Assembly: GCF_001883705.2 (NCBI RefSeq)
Contig: NZ_MDEQ02000006.1
Location: 62,001 to 126,000 of the forward strand
DNA length: 64,000 nt
Reading direction: 5' to 3'
From: Burkholderia catarinensis
GTDB lineage: Bacteria; Pseudomonadota; Gammaproteobacteria; Burkholderiales; Burkholderiaceae
Shown one piece after another: positions 54,937 to 63,821 of this stretch; within the stretch, counting starts at the first letter, position 1, and every line of letters begins with the position of its first letter. Both the position numbers and the translations under genes were made by a program. The notes beneath the pieces are model-generated. The model had not been told where the DNA came from and searched no databases. It saw nothing but the letters and a program-made list of their open reading frames with translations.

Positions 54937-56091
54937 GTGCCTGCGCTGTTCCTGACGAATGCCGACGCCGGCGACGCCGCGAACCGGGCCATGCCCGCCG
55001 CTTCCGTGCCGCCCGCCGCTGCGCCGGCCGCGGTCGCGCTCGACGCGTCGCCCTACCTGCCGCGCCTGTCCGCCGCCGCCGCGCGCGGGCTGTCGCACGC
55101 GTACGGCGCGACGGGCGCCGTCCCGGTCACGCTCGGCGAACAGGCATACGAAGTGCGCTGGCGCGTCGACGCCGAGCCGGCCGCCGATGCGCATGCGTAC
55201 CGCTTCGTCGTCGGTCCGGCCACCGGCACGCTGTGGATCGATCCGGTCGCGGAAACGGAATGGCTCGGCGACGCGGCCGATCCGGCCGTGCCGGCCGTGA
55301 TCCGCGCGGCGCTGCTCGCCGATCTGTGCACGCCGCTCGCGGCCGTGCTGCAGGCCGCGACGCGGCAGCGCGTGGAACTGCTGCCGCCGCCCGAAAGCGT
55401 GCCCGCATGGCGCGCGTCGCCGGCCGCGCTGCGCTTCGAGCTGCGGCGCGCCGACGCCGCATGGCGCTGCCACGGCGCGCTGCTGTTCGACGCGCCGGAT
55501 GCGCTGGCCGTGTTCTTCGCGGCCGCGCCGGCCGCGCTCGCCGACGCGCGCGCGGCCTACGCGAACCTGCCCGTGCCGCTCGTGTTCGAGATCGGCCGCA
55601 CCGAGCTGACGACGGCCGAACTGGCCGATGTCGTCGGCGGCGACATCATCGCGATCGAGCGCTGGCAGGCGCACGAGCAGAACCTGCTGTGCGTCGCGCG
55701 GCTGCCGGCCGCGCCGGCATGGGAGATCACCGGACGGCCGTCGGGCAGCCGGCTGACCGTCGAACGAATCAGGGAGATGCCTTTGGAACCGAACCGCACC
55801 GACACCGCGCCCGCAACGACGCACGACGCGCCGCCCGCCGATGCGCCACGCACGCTCGACGGCCTCGCGGTCGACCTGCGCTTCGAGCTGCCGCCCACGT
55901 CGATGCCGCTCGGCGAACTGGGCGCGCTGCAGCCGGGCGCCGTGATCGAGCTGCAGCAAGGCATCAACCAGAGCGTGATTCATCTCGTCGCGAACGGAAT
56001 GTTGATCGGCACCGGGCACCTGATCGCGGTCGGCCAGAAGCTCGGCGTGCGCGTCGTCACGCTGACGCAACCCGTGCCGCGCGAGCGCTGA
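54937..56091 (+). CDS. sctQ: T3SS cytoplasmic ring (C-ring) protein SctQ
   Basis: 384 residues from GTG 54937; ATG 54991 and a TTG at 54838 are alternatives, none with a clear SD. The N-terminal part (to about 280) is variable and Ala-rich. The C-terminal SpoA-type domain is clear (LAVDLRFELPPTSMPLGELG, PGAVIELQQGINQSVIHLVA, GVRVVTLTQP), as in SctQ/FliN. A SpoA-like patch also lies near 195-240 (VPLVFEIGRTELTTAELADV). It forms the cytosolic sorting platform below the T3SS export gate. sctR starts 3 bp after its stop. Confidence 0.88.
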   Translation: MPALFLTNADAGDAANRAMPAASVPPAAAPAAVALDASPYLPRLSAAAARGLSHAYGATGAVPVTLGEQAYEVRWRVDAEPAADAHAYRFVVGPATGTLWIDPVAETEWLGDAADPAVPAVIRAALLADLCTPLAAVLQAATRQRVELLPPPESVPAWRASPAALRFELRRADAAWRCHGALLFDAPDALAVFFAAAPAALADARAAYANLPVPLVFEIGRTELTTAELADVVGGDIIAIERWQAHEQNLLCVARLPAAPAWEITGRPSGSRLTVERIREMPLEPNRTDTAPATTHDAPPADAPRTLDGLAVDLRFELPPTSMPLGELGALQPGAVIELQQGINQSVIHLVANGMLIGTGHLIAVGQKLGVRVVTLTQPVPRER

Positions 56092-56094
56092 GCG

Positions 56095-56769
56095 ATGGGC
56101 AACCTGCCGAATCCGGTCGCGCTGATCGCGGTGATCGCCGCGCTCGGCATCGCGCCGTTCGCCGCGCTGATGGTGACGAGCTACACGAAGCTCGTGGTCG
56201 TGCTCGGCCTGTTGCGCTCCGCGCTCGGGATCCAGCAGGTGCCGCCGAACCTGGTGCTGAACGGCATCGCGCTGATCCTGTCGCTGTTCATCATGGCGCC
56301 CGTCGGGATGTCGATCCGCGACGCGCTGCAGGCGCGCCATTTCGATGCGTCGGGACAACTGTCGACCGCCGACGTCGGCGCGCTCGTCGATGCCGCGCTG
56401 CCGCCGATCAAGGATTTCCTGGTGTCGCACACGCGGCAGCGCGACCGCGAATTCTTCGTGCACACCGCAACGTCGGTCTGGCCGAAGAACCGCGCGGACG
56501 GCATGAAGGACGACGACCTGCTCGTGCTGGTGCCGAGCTTCACGCTCGCCGAGCTGACGAAGGCGTTCCAGATCGGCTTCGTGATCTATATCGTGTTCAT
56601 CGTCGTCGACCTGCTGGTCGCGAACATCCTGCTCGCGCTCGGGATGCAGATGATCTCGCCGACGACGATCTCGGTACCGTTCAAGCTGCTGCTGTTCGTC
56701 GCGCTCGACGGCTGGGCGCTGCTCGTGCACGGGCTCGTGCTGTCGTACCGCGTCGCGGGCGCGGGATGA
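56095..56769 (+). CDS. sctR: T3SS export gate protein SctR
   Basis: 224 residues, FliP family, four TM segments. Signatures include ALMVTSYTKLVVVLGLLRSA, LGIQQVPPNLVLNGIALIL and LVLVPSFTLAELTKAFQIGF, with VALDGWALLVHGLVLSY at the C-terminus. It forms the export gate with SctS and SctT. The usual next gene, sctS, is missing here; a lytic transglycosylase starts at the stop (ATGA overlap). Confidence 0.96.
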   Translation: MGNLPNPVALIAVIAALGIAPFAALMVTSYTKLVVVLGLLRSALGIQQVPPNLVLNGIALILSLFIMAPVGMSIRDALQARHFDASGQLSTADVGALVDAALPPIKDFLVSHTRQRDREFFVHTATSVWPKNRADGMKDDDLLVLVPSFTLAELTKAFQIGFVIYIVFIVVDLLVANILLALGMQMISPTTISVPFKLLLFVALDGWALLVHGLVLSYRVAGAG

Positions 56770-57560
56770 ATGCGCGCGGCCTGCGCACCGCCGCCGCGTG
56801 CCTGTGCACGCTGGCCGCGCTCGCGCTGGCCTGCATGCCGCCGCGTATCGCGCAGGCGGCCGGCGGCAGCGGCGCCGGTTTCGCGCAACTCGCGCGCGCG
56901 TGCGCGCCGAACGTCGACACCGATACGCTCGCCGCGCTCGTACGCACCGAGTCGGGCTTCAATCCATATGCGATCGGCGTGGTCGGCGGCCACCTGACGC
57001 GCCAGCCCGCGTCGCTCGACGAGGCGCGCGCGACCGCGCGCGAACTCTCGTCGCGCGGCTTCAGCTACAGCGTCGGCCTCGCGCAGGTGAACGAGCGCAA
57101 TTTCGCGAAATACGGGCTAGACGAAGCGACGATGTTCGAGCCATGCCGCAACCTGCAGGCCGGCGGCGCGATCCTGACCGAATGCTTCACGCGCTCGTCG
57201 GGCAACGGCCGCGCCGCGCAGGCCGCGTTGCGCGCGGCGCTGTCGTGCTACTACAGCGGCAACTTCACGACCGGCTTCTCGAGCGGCTATGTGAGCCGCG
57301 TCGTCGCAAGTGCGCAGCGCAATGCGCGCGAAGGCGGCGTCGAACCGATTCCCGTCGTGAGCGACACGCCGCCGCCCGAGCGCCAACGGCGCATGGCCGC
57401 GGTCGCCGCCACGCCGCCCGAGCCCGCGCGCCGGCTGGCATCGCCCGCCGCGTCCGCCGATGCGCCGTCGTGTCATGCGCGCCCGGTGGTGATGATGTGC
57501 CGCGGGCTGCCGGCGAACCAGGCGAAGCGGCTGTGCGTGCGGTGTCTCGACCAGCAGTAA
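56766..57560 (+). CDS. Lytic transglycosylase of the T3SS locus
   Basis: 264 residues. The signal peptide is about 1-31. The SLT domain has the catalytic Glu in ALVRTESGFNPYAIGVVGG, the GFSYSVGLAQVNERNF motif and CYYSGNF, similar to VirB1/IagB-type enzymes that open peptidoglycan for secretion machines. The C-terminus is Pro/Arg-rich and ends with four cysteines (SCHARPVVMMC, RLCVRCLDQQ). It overlaps the sctR stop by 4 bp, so it belongs to the sctQR unit. Confidence 0.9.
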   Translation: MNARGLRTAAACLCTLAALALACMPPRIAQAAGGSGAGFAQLARACAPNVDTDTLAALVRTESGFNPYAIGVVGGHLTRQPASLDEARATARELSSRGFSYSVGLAQVNERNFAKYGLDEATMFEPCRNLQAGGAILTECFTRSSGNGRAAQAALRAALSCYYSGNFTTGFSSGYVSRVVASAQRNAREGGVEPIPVVSDTPPPERQRRMAAVAATPPEPARRLASPAASADAPSCHARPVVMMCRGLPANQAKRLCVRCLDQQ

Positions 57561-57623
57561 GCCCGTGCCCGCGATCCCGCCCACTTGCCGATCGGCACGC
57601 CGCTCGTCGTCGGCTGAAGGCCG

Positions 57624-57650
57624 GCCCGCCGCGCGCCATCGCCGGCGGGC
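57624..57650. terminator. Possible convergent terminator
   Basis: GCCCGCCG (57624-57631) / CGGCGGGC (57643-57650) between the convergent transglycosylase and asparagine synthetase genes. There is no T-tract, so evidence is weak. Confidence 0.3.
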
Positions 57651-57662
57651 GTGACGATTCCG

Positions 57663-59630
57663 TCACCCCGCCCGCTGCGCCTCCAGCCACGCCTGGAACA
57701 TCAGCACCGTCCACAGCTGGTGCTGCCAGTTCATCCGGCCCGTCTGGTGCTGCCGCCACAGGCGCTCGACCGCCGCCGCGTCGAAGAAACCCTCCTCGCG
57801 CAAGCGCGACGGCCGCAGCAGCGCTTCGGCCCAGTCGCGCAGCGAGCCGCGCAGCCAGTGGTCGACGGGCGCGCAGAAGCCCTGCTTCGGCCGGTCGATC
57901 AGCGCGGACGGCACGTACCGGTCGAGCAGCCGGCGCAGCAGCGCCTTCGACTGCCCTTCCGGCAAGCGCACCGCCGCCGGCACCCGCCACGCGAATTCGA
58001 CGACGTGATGATCGAGGAACGGCATGCGCGTTTCGAGGCTGACGGCCATCGCCGCGCGATCGACCTTCGCGAGGATGTCGGTCGGCAGGTACGTGAGCGT
58101 GTCGATCGCCATCGCCTGCTCGGCGAAGCTCAGGTGCGCGGGCCACGCGGACACCGTATCGAGCGGCGTCGGCGGCTCCTGCCCCGACAGCGCGATGCGC
58201 TCGGGATGATGCACCGACGACATCAGCAACCGGTACAGCCCGATGCGGCTCTCCGCCGTCATCACGTGGCCGAGCTTGTGCAGGCGATCGCCGATGCGCG
58301 ACGCCGATTCGCGGGCCTCAACGCCGCCCCACGCCCCCTGCGCGACGGCCGCGAGCTGGTCCGCGTGATCGGGCCGCAACGCATGCAGCGCGGCGGCAAT
58401 CCGCGCGCGCACGGCGGCCGGCACGCGATGCAGCTTGCGCCACAGGCGCGGCGTCAGGAAGTAGCGCGTATAGCCGCCGAACAGCTCGTCGCCGCCGTCG
58501 CCGGACAGGCTCACCTTCACGTGCCGGCGCGTCATTTCCGACACGAGAAAGGTCGGGATCTGCGACGCATCGGAGAATGGCTCGTCGTAGATCGACGGCA
58601 GCTTCGGCACGACGTCGAGCGCATGGTCGGCCGTCACGTAGAGCTCGGTATGGCGCGTGCCGAGATGGCGCGCGACGGCTTTCGCGTAACCGGCTTCGTC
58701 GTAGCCGGCTTCATGAAAGCCGATCGTAAACGTATCGACCGGCGTCGCCGATTGCGCCTGCATCAGCGCGACGATCGCCGACGAATCGACGCCGCCCGAC
58801 AGGAACGCGCCGAGCGGCACGTCGGCTTCCATCTGCCGCGCGACGGCCTGGCGCAGGATCGTGTCGAGCTGCCCGACGGCCTCGTCGGCGCTGCCCTCGA
58901 ACGGCTGCGCGCGACCGTCCTCGATCGCCTGTTCGAGCGTCCAGTACGCGCGCGGGCGCGGCGTGTCGCGCGCATGCTCGAACTGGATATACGTGCCGGG
59001 CGGCAGCTTGTGGATACCGCGGTAGATCGTGTAAGGCGCGGGTACGCTCGACTGGCGCAGGTACAGGCACAGCGCGTCGCGGTCGACCGTGCCGTCGAAG
59101 CCCGGATAGCCGCGCAGCGCCTTCAGCTCGGACGCGAACACGAGCGCGTCGCCGATCCGGCCGTAGTAGAGCGGCTTCTCGCCGATCCGGTCGCGCGCGA
59201 GCGTCAGCACCCGCGACTCGCGATTCCACAGCGCGAACGCGAACATGCCGGTCGCGCGCCGCAACGTTGCCTCGACACCCCACGCGACGATCGCCGCGAT
59301 CAGCACCTCGCTGTCGGAGTGGCCGCGCCACGCCGGTGCGCGCCCCGCGCGCTCGAGCTCCGCGCGCAGTTCGCGATGGTTGTAGATTTCGCCGTTGAAG
59401 ACCATGACGTAGCGGCCGCACGCAGATGCCATCGGCTGTCGGCCGTGCACCGACAGGTCGACGATCGCCAGCCGCCGGTGGCCGAGCGCAATGCCGGCTT
59501 CCGGGTCGACCCAGATCCCCTGCCCGTCCGGCCCGCGATGCGCGAGGCTCGCCGTCATGCGCGCGAGCGTGCCGCGCGCTGTCTCCTCATCGATGGCGAC
59601 GCTATTCAAAAAGCCGTCGATTCCGCACAT
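57663..59630 (-). CDS. asnB: Asparagine synthetase (glutamine-hydrolysing), AsnB
   Basis: 655 residues from ATG 59630, which places Cys2 as the glutaminase nucleophile (MCGIDGF). N-terminal Ntn domain with LAHRGPDGQGIW and FNGEIYNHRELR; C-terminal synthetase domain with the PP-loop LSGGVDSSAIVAL and the VSLSGDGGDELFGGY loop. All catalytic landmarks are present. It lies between the two arms of the T3SS locus on the minus strand, so it may be a passenger or may amidate a locus product (inference). A 14-bp palindrome lies upstream. Confidence 0.93.
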   Translation of the reverse strand: MCGIDGFLNSVAIDEETARGTLARMTASLAHRGPDGQGIWVDPEAGIALGHRRLAIVDLSVHGRQPMASACGRYVMVFNGEIYNHRELRAELERAGRAPAWRGHSDSEVLIAAIVAWGVEATLRRATGMFAFALWNRESRVLTLARDRIGEKPLYYGRIGDALVFASELKALRGYPGFDGTVDRDALCLYLRQSSVPAPYTIYRGIHKLPPGTYIQFEHARDTPRPRAYWTLEQAIEDGRAQPFEGSADEAVGQLDTILRQAVARQMEADVPLGAFLSGGVDSSAIVALMQAQSATPVDTFTIGFHEAGYDEAGYAKAVARHLGTRHTELYVTADHALDVVPKLPSIYDEPFSDASQIPTFLVSEMTRRHVKVSLSGDGGDELFGGYTRYFLTPRLWRKLHRVPAAVRARIAAALHALRPDHADQLAAVAQGAWGGVEARESASRIGDRLHKLGHVMTAESRIGLYRLLMSSVHHPERIALSGQEPPTPLDTVSAWPAHLSFAEQAMAIDTLTYLPTDILAKVDRAAMAVSLETRMPFLDHHVVEFAWRVPAAVRLPEGQSKALLRRLLDRYVPSALIDRPKQGFCAPVDHWLRGSLRDWAEALLRPSRLREEGFFDAAAVERLWRQHQTGRMNWQHQLWTVLMFQAWLEAQRAG

Positions 59631-59739
59631 TTGATTTGTCTGCCCCTGTTGACCTGTTCCGTCACGCACGGCACAACCTCGCGGCCCGCCGTCCGGCGTG
59701 ACCGGTCGGGCCATATTACGAAGAAATAAATCAGCAATA

Positions 59740-59753
59740 ATTCACCGGTGAAT
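59740..59753. promoter_or_regulatory. 14-bp palindrome upstream of asnB
   Basis: ATTCACCGGTGAAT, a perfect palindrome 110 bp before the asnB start in an AT-rich patch of the 269-bp gap between asnB and sctU. Possible operator. Confidence 0.45.
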
Positions 59754-59899
59754 GCCGACCACCGCCGAAAAAAAATTGTCGTCAAGCGCCGTGAGCGCAT
59801 GATCGCGCAACGGGGTCATATCAGATCGGGGCGGATGGCAGGCCCGGCCTGCGGAGTGGAAAAAAGGGCAGCATGCCGGCGGGTCCGCCGCGACGCATG

Positions 59900-60931
59900 T
59901 CACCCCGCGCCGGTCGCCCATTTCAGCAACTGCGCGACCTCGCGGAAATGCTGCGGCTGGATCGTGCCGTTCTCGGGCGTCGTCTCGTACAGCGCCTGCG
60001 CGAGCCCGACGTTCGCGAGCGTCGGGCGCAGCGCGTCGCGGGCGAGCCGCACGATCCGCTCGGCCGCGTCGCCCTCGCCGCGCGCGAGCACCCACGGCAG
60101 CGAACCTATCCCGCCGTAGTAGAGCGCGACCGCGACGCGCGGCGAATAGACGACCACCGACGCGTAGCCGATCCGGTCGGGCAGCGACGCGAACTGCGCT
60201 TCGCGCGCGAGCTGCCGGCGCTTCGCCTCGATATGCGGATCGCCTTCGTCCTCCTTGTGCTCGCGCCGCACTTCGTCGATCGACATCTTCATCTTCTGGT
60301 TGAACTCGTGCCGCTGGTGCACGATGTCGATCAGCGCCATCACGATGTAGATCAGCGCGGCCCACCCGAACAGCAGCATCAGCAGCTTCACGATCAGCGC
60401 GAGAATCGAGATCGGCCGCGTGAAGCCCGACTGCACGGACGGATCGAGCGACTCGACGATCAGCCAGCCGAGCGTCGCGACGAGCAGCGCCGTCTTCAGC
60501 AGCATCTTCGCGAGATTGACGAGGTTGCGCAGCGACCACAGATTCTTCATCCCCTCGGCCGGGTTGAGCCGCGACAGCTGCGGCACGAGGCGGCTCCACG
60601 CCATCACGCCGCCCACCTGCACGAAACCCGCGAGCAGCCCCGCCAGCAGCCCGGCCGCGACGATCTGCGCGGACAGCGTCGCCCAGTCGCGCGCGGCGCC
60701 GTCGATCAGCACCGCGAGCCGCGCGGACGGATCGGCCGCGCCGACCGCGTCGAACACCAGACGGAACAGCGCCTGCAGCCGCGCGAACAGCGAACCGATG
60801 CCCACCGCGAGCGCAACGCAAACGCCGACGAAGAACGCCGACGAAACCGTTTCCGCGCTTTTCGGCACATCGCCTTTCTCGCGCGCCTCGCGCAGGCGCT
60901 TCGCGGTCGGCATCTGGTCCTTTTCGGCCAT
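59900..60931 (-). CDS. sctU: T3SS switch protein SctU without the NPTH motif
   Basis: 343 residues, FlhB/SctU family, four TM segments in the first 210 residues (for example SSAFFVGVCVALAVGIGSLF). The N-terminal KDQMPTAKRLREAREKGDVP is canonical. The cytoplasmic domain follows MSIDEVRREHKEDEGDP. At the autocleavage site, where SctU reads N-P-T-H, this protein reads VVVYSPRVAVAL (residues 262-265 YSPR): the Asn is Ser, the His is gone and one residue is missing. Only the Pro remains. Autocleavage is therefore not expected. GGAG lies 5 bases before the ATG. Confidence 0.93.
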   Translation of the reverse strand: MAEKDQMPTAKRLREAREKGDVPKSAETVSSAFFVGVCVALAVGIGSLFARLQALFRLVFDAVGAADPSARLAVLIDGAARDWATLSAQIVAAGLLAGLLAGFVQVGGVMAWSRLVPQLSRLNPAEGMKNLWSLRNLVNLAKMLLKTALLVATLGWLIVESLDPSVQSGFTRPISILALIVKLLMLLFGWAALIYIVMALIDIVHQRHEFNQKMKMSIDEVRREHKEDEGDPHIEAKRRQLAREAQFASLPDRIGYASVVVYSPRVAVALYYGGIGSLPWVLARGEGDAAERIVRLARDALRPTLANVGLAQALYETTPENGTIQPQHFREVAQLLKWATGAG

Positions 60932-60947
60932 GTCGGCTCCGGTGCGC

Positions 60948-61757
60948 TCAGCCGCCGCCGTGCGCGGCGAACAGCGCGCGCAACAGCGCCATCAGCCCGC
61001 TGTCGGGGCTCAGCAGCGAATGCAGCGACGCGTACACCACCGGCAGGAACAGCATCATCATCAGCAGCGCGAGCGCGCTCTTCAGCGGCTGCGAGAACAC
61101 GAAGATGTTGAGCTGCGGCACCGCGCGCCCGACGAGGCCGACGCCGAGCTCGACGAGCACCAGCACGATCGTGACCGGCGCGGCGAGCTTCACCATCCAT
61201 TCGAAGATCGTGTCGGTCTGCCGCACGACGAAGGTCTGCAGCATCGACGAGAAATCGGGGCCGAGCGAGCCGATCGGCCACCATGCGTACGACTGCGCGA
61301 ACAGTTGCACGAGCACCTGCAATCCGCCCGCCGTGACGAACAGCGCGATCGCGACGAAATTGAGGAAGCCCGAGGTCGGGCCGCCTTCGTGCCCGCCCAT
61401 CGGATCGAAGAACGCGGCGCTGCCGCTGCCGGTCTGGAAATCGATCAGGTAGCCGACGCCCTGGATCGCGAACAGCACCGCGCTGAACGCGCCCGCGAGC
61501 AGCATGCCGACCACCGCCTCCTTCGCGACGAGCAAGCACCACATCAGGAACGGCAGCGCGGCCACCTGCGCGGCGTCGATCGCCGGCGCGACGAACGCGG
61601 CGATCACGACCGCGATCCCGTTGCGCACGAGGCCCGTGATGATCTGCTCGTTGAACACCGGCACGACGAACATGATCGGCAACAGGCGCGGCATCACATA
61701 GAGCAGCGGCCGCAGCATGCCGGCGACGTCGTTGAAACCCGCGGCCTGGTCTAGCAT
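60948..61757 (-). CDS. sctT: T3SS export gate protein SctT
   Basis: 269 residues, FliR family, about six TM segments. Landmarks are RLLPIMFVVPVFNEQIITGL, EAVVGMLLAGAFSAVLFAIQ, GYLIDFQTGSG and a C-terminal LLMMMLFLPVVYASLHSLL. It lies 16 bp before sctU and overlaps the end of sctO by 7 bp. Together with SctR and SctS it forms the export gate. Confidence 0.95.
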   Translation of the reverse strand: MLDQAAGFNDVAGMLRPLLYVMPRLLPIMFVVPVFNEQIITGLVRNGIAVVIAAFVAPAIDAAQVAALPFLMWCLLVAKEAVVGMLLAGAFSAVLFAIQGVGYLIDFQTGSGSAAFFDPMGGHEGGPTSGFLNFVAIALFVTAGGLQVLVQLFAQSYAWWPIGSLGPDFSSMLQTFVVRQTDTIFEWMVKLAAPVTIVLVLVELGVGLVGRAVPQLNIFVFSQPLKSALALLMMMLFLPVVYASLHSLLSPDSGLMALLRALFAAHGGG

Positions 61758-62449
61758 CGGCGCTCCGCGGCGGCAGGCGGTGCGCTATCGTCGGCATCGT
61801 CGGCCGGAGCGGCCGAGTCGTTCGGGTCGGCCACGCCGTTTTCCGCATCGGCCGGCTGCGCGGCCATCTCGGCATCGAACGCGGCGGCCGCTTCGGGCTG
61901 CGCGGCCGCGTGGCCGCCCGCGTCACCCGAGCCGCCCGCCGCGGCCCCGGCCGCCCATGCGCCGGCCGTCGCGAAGCGCCGCACCGCGTAGCCGTCCGCG
62001 ACTTCGTCGGCATCGCGCTCGACCCGCGCGGCGCGCGCGTGCAGCGCCTTCTCGCCGGCCTTCTCCAGCTTGTCCTCGGCGGCCTTCGCCTTGCGCGCGG
62101 CACGCTGCAGGTCGGCGAGCGTCGCCTCGTGGCCGCGGTGCACGTGCGCGGCCTCGCTCACCGACGCATTCGCGGTGCCGATGTGCCGGTCGAAGGTGCG
62201 CGTGTCGGCCGCCGCGTTCTGCAGCGCGCGCGCTTCGCGCACGTCGTCGGCGAGCCGCGTCTGGATCGCGGCCTTCGCCGCGACCTGCTGCGCGAGTTGC
62301 GCCTGCGCGGCGGCAAGCGCATGACGGCTCTGCGCGGCGATGCCCTGCTGGCGCGCGGCCGCGACGCGCGCGATCTGGCTGCGCATCTCGCGCACGCGCT
62401 TCAGGCGCGCGAGCGTCGCGAGCACGAGGCGATCGTCGGCTTCAGACAT
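61751..62449 (-). CDS. sctO: T3SS stalk protein SctO (YscO/FliJ-like)
   Basis: 232 residues. The first 160 residues are a long Ala/Arg/Gln-rich alpha-helical hairpin (RLKRVREMRSQIARVAAARQ; LADLQRAARKAKAAEDKLEK), as in YscO/FliJ stalks. The last 70 or so residues are Ala/Asp/Pro-rich and disordered, longer than in most SctO proteins. Position between sctN and sctT, with overlaps of 8 and 7 bp, supports the call. It links the ATPase to the export gate. Confidence 0.85.
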   Translation of the reverse strand: MSEADDRLVLATLARLKRVREMRSQIARVAAARQQGIAAQSRHALAAAQAQLAQQVAAKAAIQTRLADDVREARALQNAAADTRTFDRHIGTANASVSEAAHVHRGHEATLADLQRAARKAKAAEDKLEKAGEKALHARAARVERDADEVADGYAVRRFATAGAWAAGAAAGGSGDAGGHAAAQPEAAAAFDAEMAAQPADAENGVADPNDSAAPADDADDSAPPAAAERRC

Positions 62450-63821
62450 GATCGTTCGCCAGCTTCGTCAGCTTCGCGAGCAGCGCGTCGAAGCGCACGT
62501 CCTCGTCCGACGCCTGCGCGCAGAACGCGCCGATCGCGTCGCGCGCGCGCAGCGCGAGATCGCCGAGCCGGTCGCTGCCTTCGCGATACTCGCCGATCTG
62601 CACGAGCAGCTCGATCTCCTGGTACTTCGCGATCAGCTCGCGCACGCGCGCGGCCGCATGCTGGTGCGCGCGGCCGGCGACGAGCGGCATCACGCGCGAC
62701 AGGCTCGCGAGCACGTCGATCGCCGGATAGCGGTTCGCGAGCGCGATCTTGCGCGACAGCACGATATGGCCGTCGAGGATCGAGCGCACTTCCTCGGCGA
62801 TCGGATCCGATTCCTCGTCGCCTTCGACGAGCACCGTGTAGAGCGCGGTGATCGACCCGCTCGCGCCCTGCCCCGCGCGCTCCAGCAGGCGCGGCAGCAC
62901 CGCGAACGTCGACGGCGGAAAGCTGCGGCGCGTCGGCGGCTCGCCGCTCGCGAGGCCGACCTCGCGCTGCGCGCGCGCGAAACGCGTCAGCGAATCGACC
63001 AGCAGCAGCACGCGCTTGCCCGCATCGCGAAAGTGCTCGGCAATCGCGGTCGCGACCAGTGCGGATTTCACGCGCTCCATCGCAGGACGATCGGACGTCG
63101 ACACGACGACGATCGAACGTGCGCGCACTTCCGGCGACAGGCTGTGCTCGATGAATTCGCGCACCTCGCGGCCGCGTTCTCCGACGAGCGCGATCACGAT
63201 CACGTCGGCCTGCGCGCCGCGCGCGATCATCCCGAGCAGCGTACTTTTGCCGACGCCGGACGGCGCGAAGATGCCGACGCGCTGCCCGATGCCGAGCGTC
63301 ATCAAGCCGTCGATCACGCGCACGCCGGTCGGAAACGGCGTGTCGATCATCTTGCGCGCGAGCGGATTCGGCGGGTCCTGCTGCGTCGACACCCACGCGG
63401 CGCCCGTCACGGGCCCGCGATCGTCGAGCGGGCGGCCGAGCCCATCGAGCACGCGGCCGAACAGCCCTTCGCCCACCGGGAATACATGTTCGCGCCCGGA
63501 CGGCACGACGGTCGTCTCCGGCGACAGGCCGGCCACGTCGCCGAGCGGCGTGAGCAGCGTCGTCTGCCGCGAGAAGCCGACCACCTCGGCGAGCAGCGTC
63601 GGCTGGTTCGGCGTGCGCAGCTCGCAGATTTCGCCGAGCCGCGCGCGGATGCCCGTCGCGTTCAGGATCTGCCCGACCGCGTGATTGACGCGGCCCTGCA
63701 CCGACACCGGCGAGAAGAACGCGAGCCCCGCGTCGAGTTCGCCGACGAGACGGCCGCGATCGAACGGCGCGCCGTCGTCGTCGCTACCGAACGGCTGCGG
63801 ATCGTCGAGCGGCGCGTTCAT
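62442..63821 (-). CDS. sctN: T3SS ATPase SctN
   Basis: 459 residues from ATG 63821 (MNAPLDDPQPF). FliI/SctN family: Walker A GIFAPSGVGKST (183-194), GERGREVREF, Walker B VLLLVDSLTR (271-280), GEPPTRRSFPPSTFAVLPRL and GSITALYTVLVEGDEE. It energises unfolding and delivery of effectors at the base of the injectisome. ATG overlaps the sctL stop by 4 bp (ATGA) and the gene overlaps sctO by 8 bp, so sctL-sctN-sctO-sctT-sctU is one operon. Confidence 0.97.
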   Translation of the reverse strand: MNAPLDDPQPFGSDDDGAPFDRGRLVGELDAGLAFFSPVSVQGRVNHAVGQILNATGIRARLGEICELRTPNQPTLLAEVVGFSRQTTLLTPLGDVAGLSPETTVVPSGREHVFPVGEGLFGRVLDGLGRPLDDRGPVTGAAWVSTQQDPPNPLARKMIDTPFPTGVRVIDGLMTLGIGQRVGIFAPSGVGKSTLLGMIARGAQADVIVIALVGERGREVREFIEHSLSPEVRARSIVVVSTSDRPAMERVKSALVATAIAEHFRDAGKRVLLLVDSLTRFARAQREVGLASGEPPTRRSFPPSTFAVLPRLLERAGQGASGSITALYTVLVEGDEESDPIAEEVRSILDGHIVLSRKIALANRYPAIDVLASLSRVMPLVAGRAHQHAAARVRELIAKYQEIELLVQIGEYREGSDRLGDLALRARDAIGAFCAQASDEDVRFDALLAKLTKLANDHV

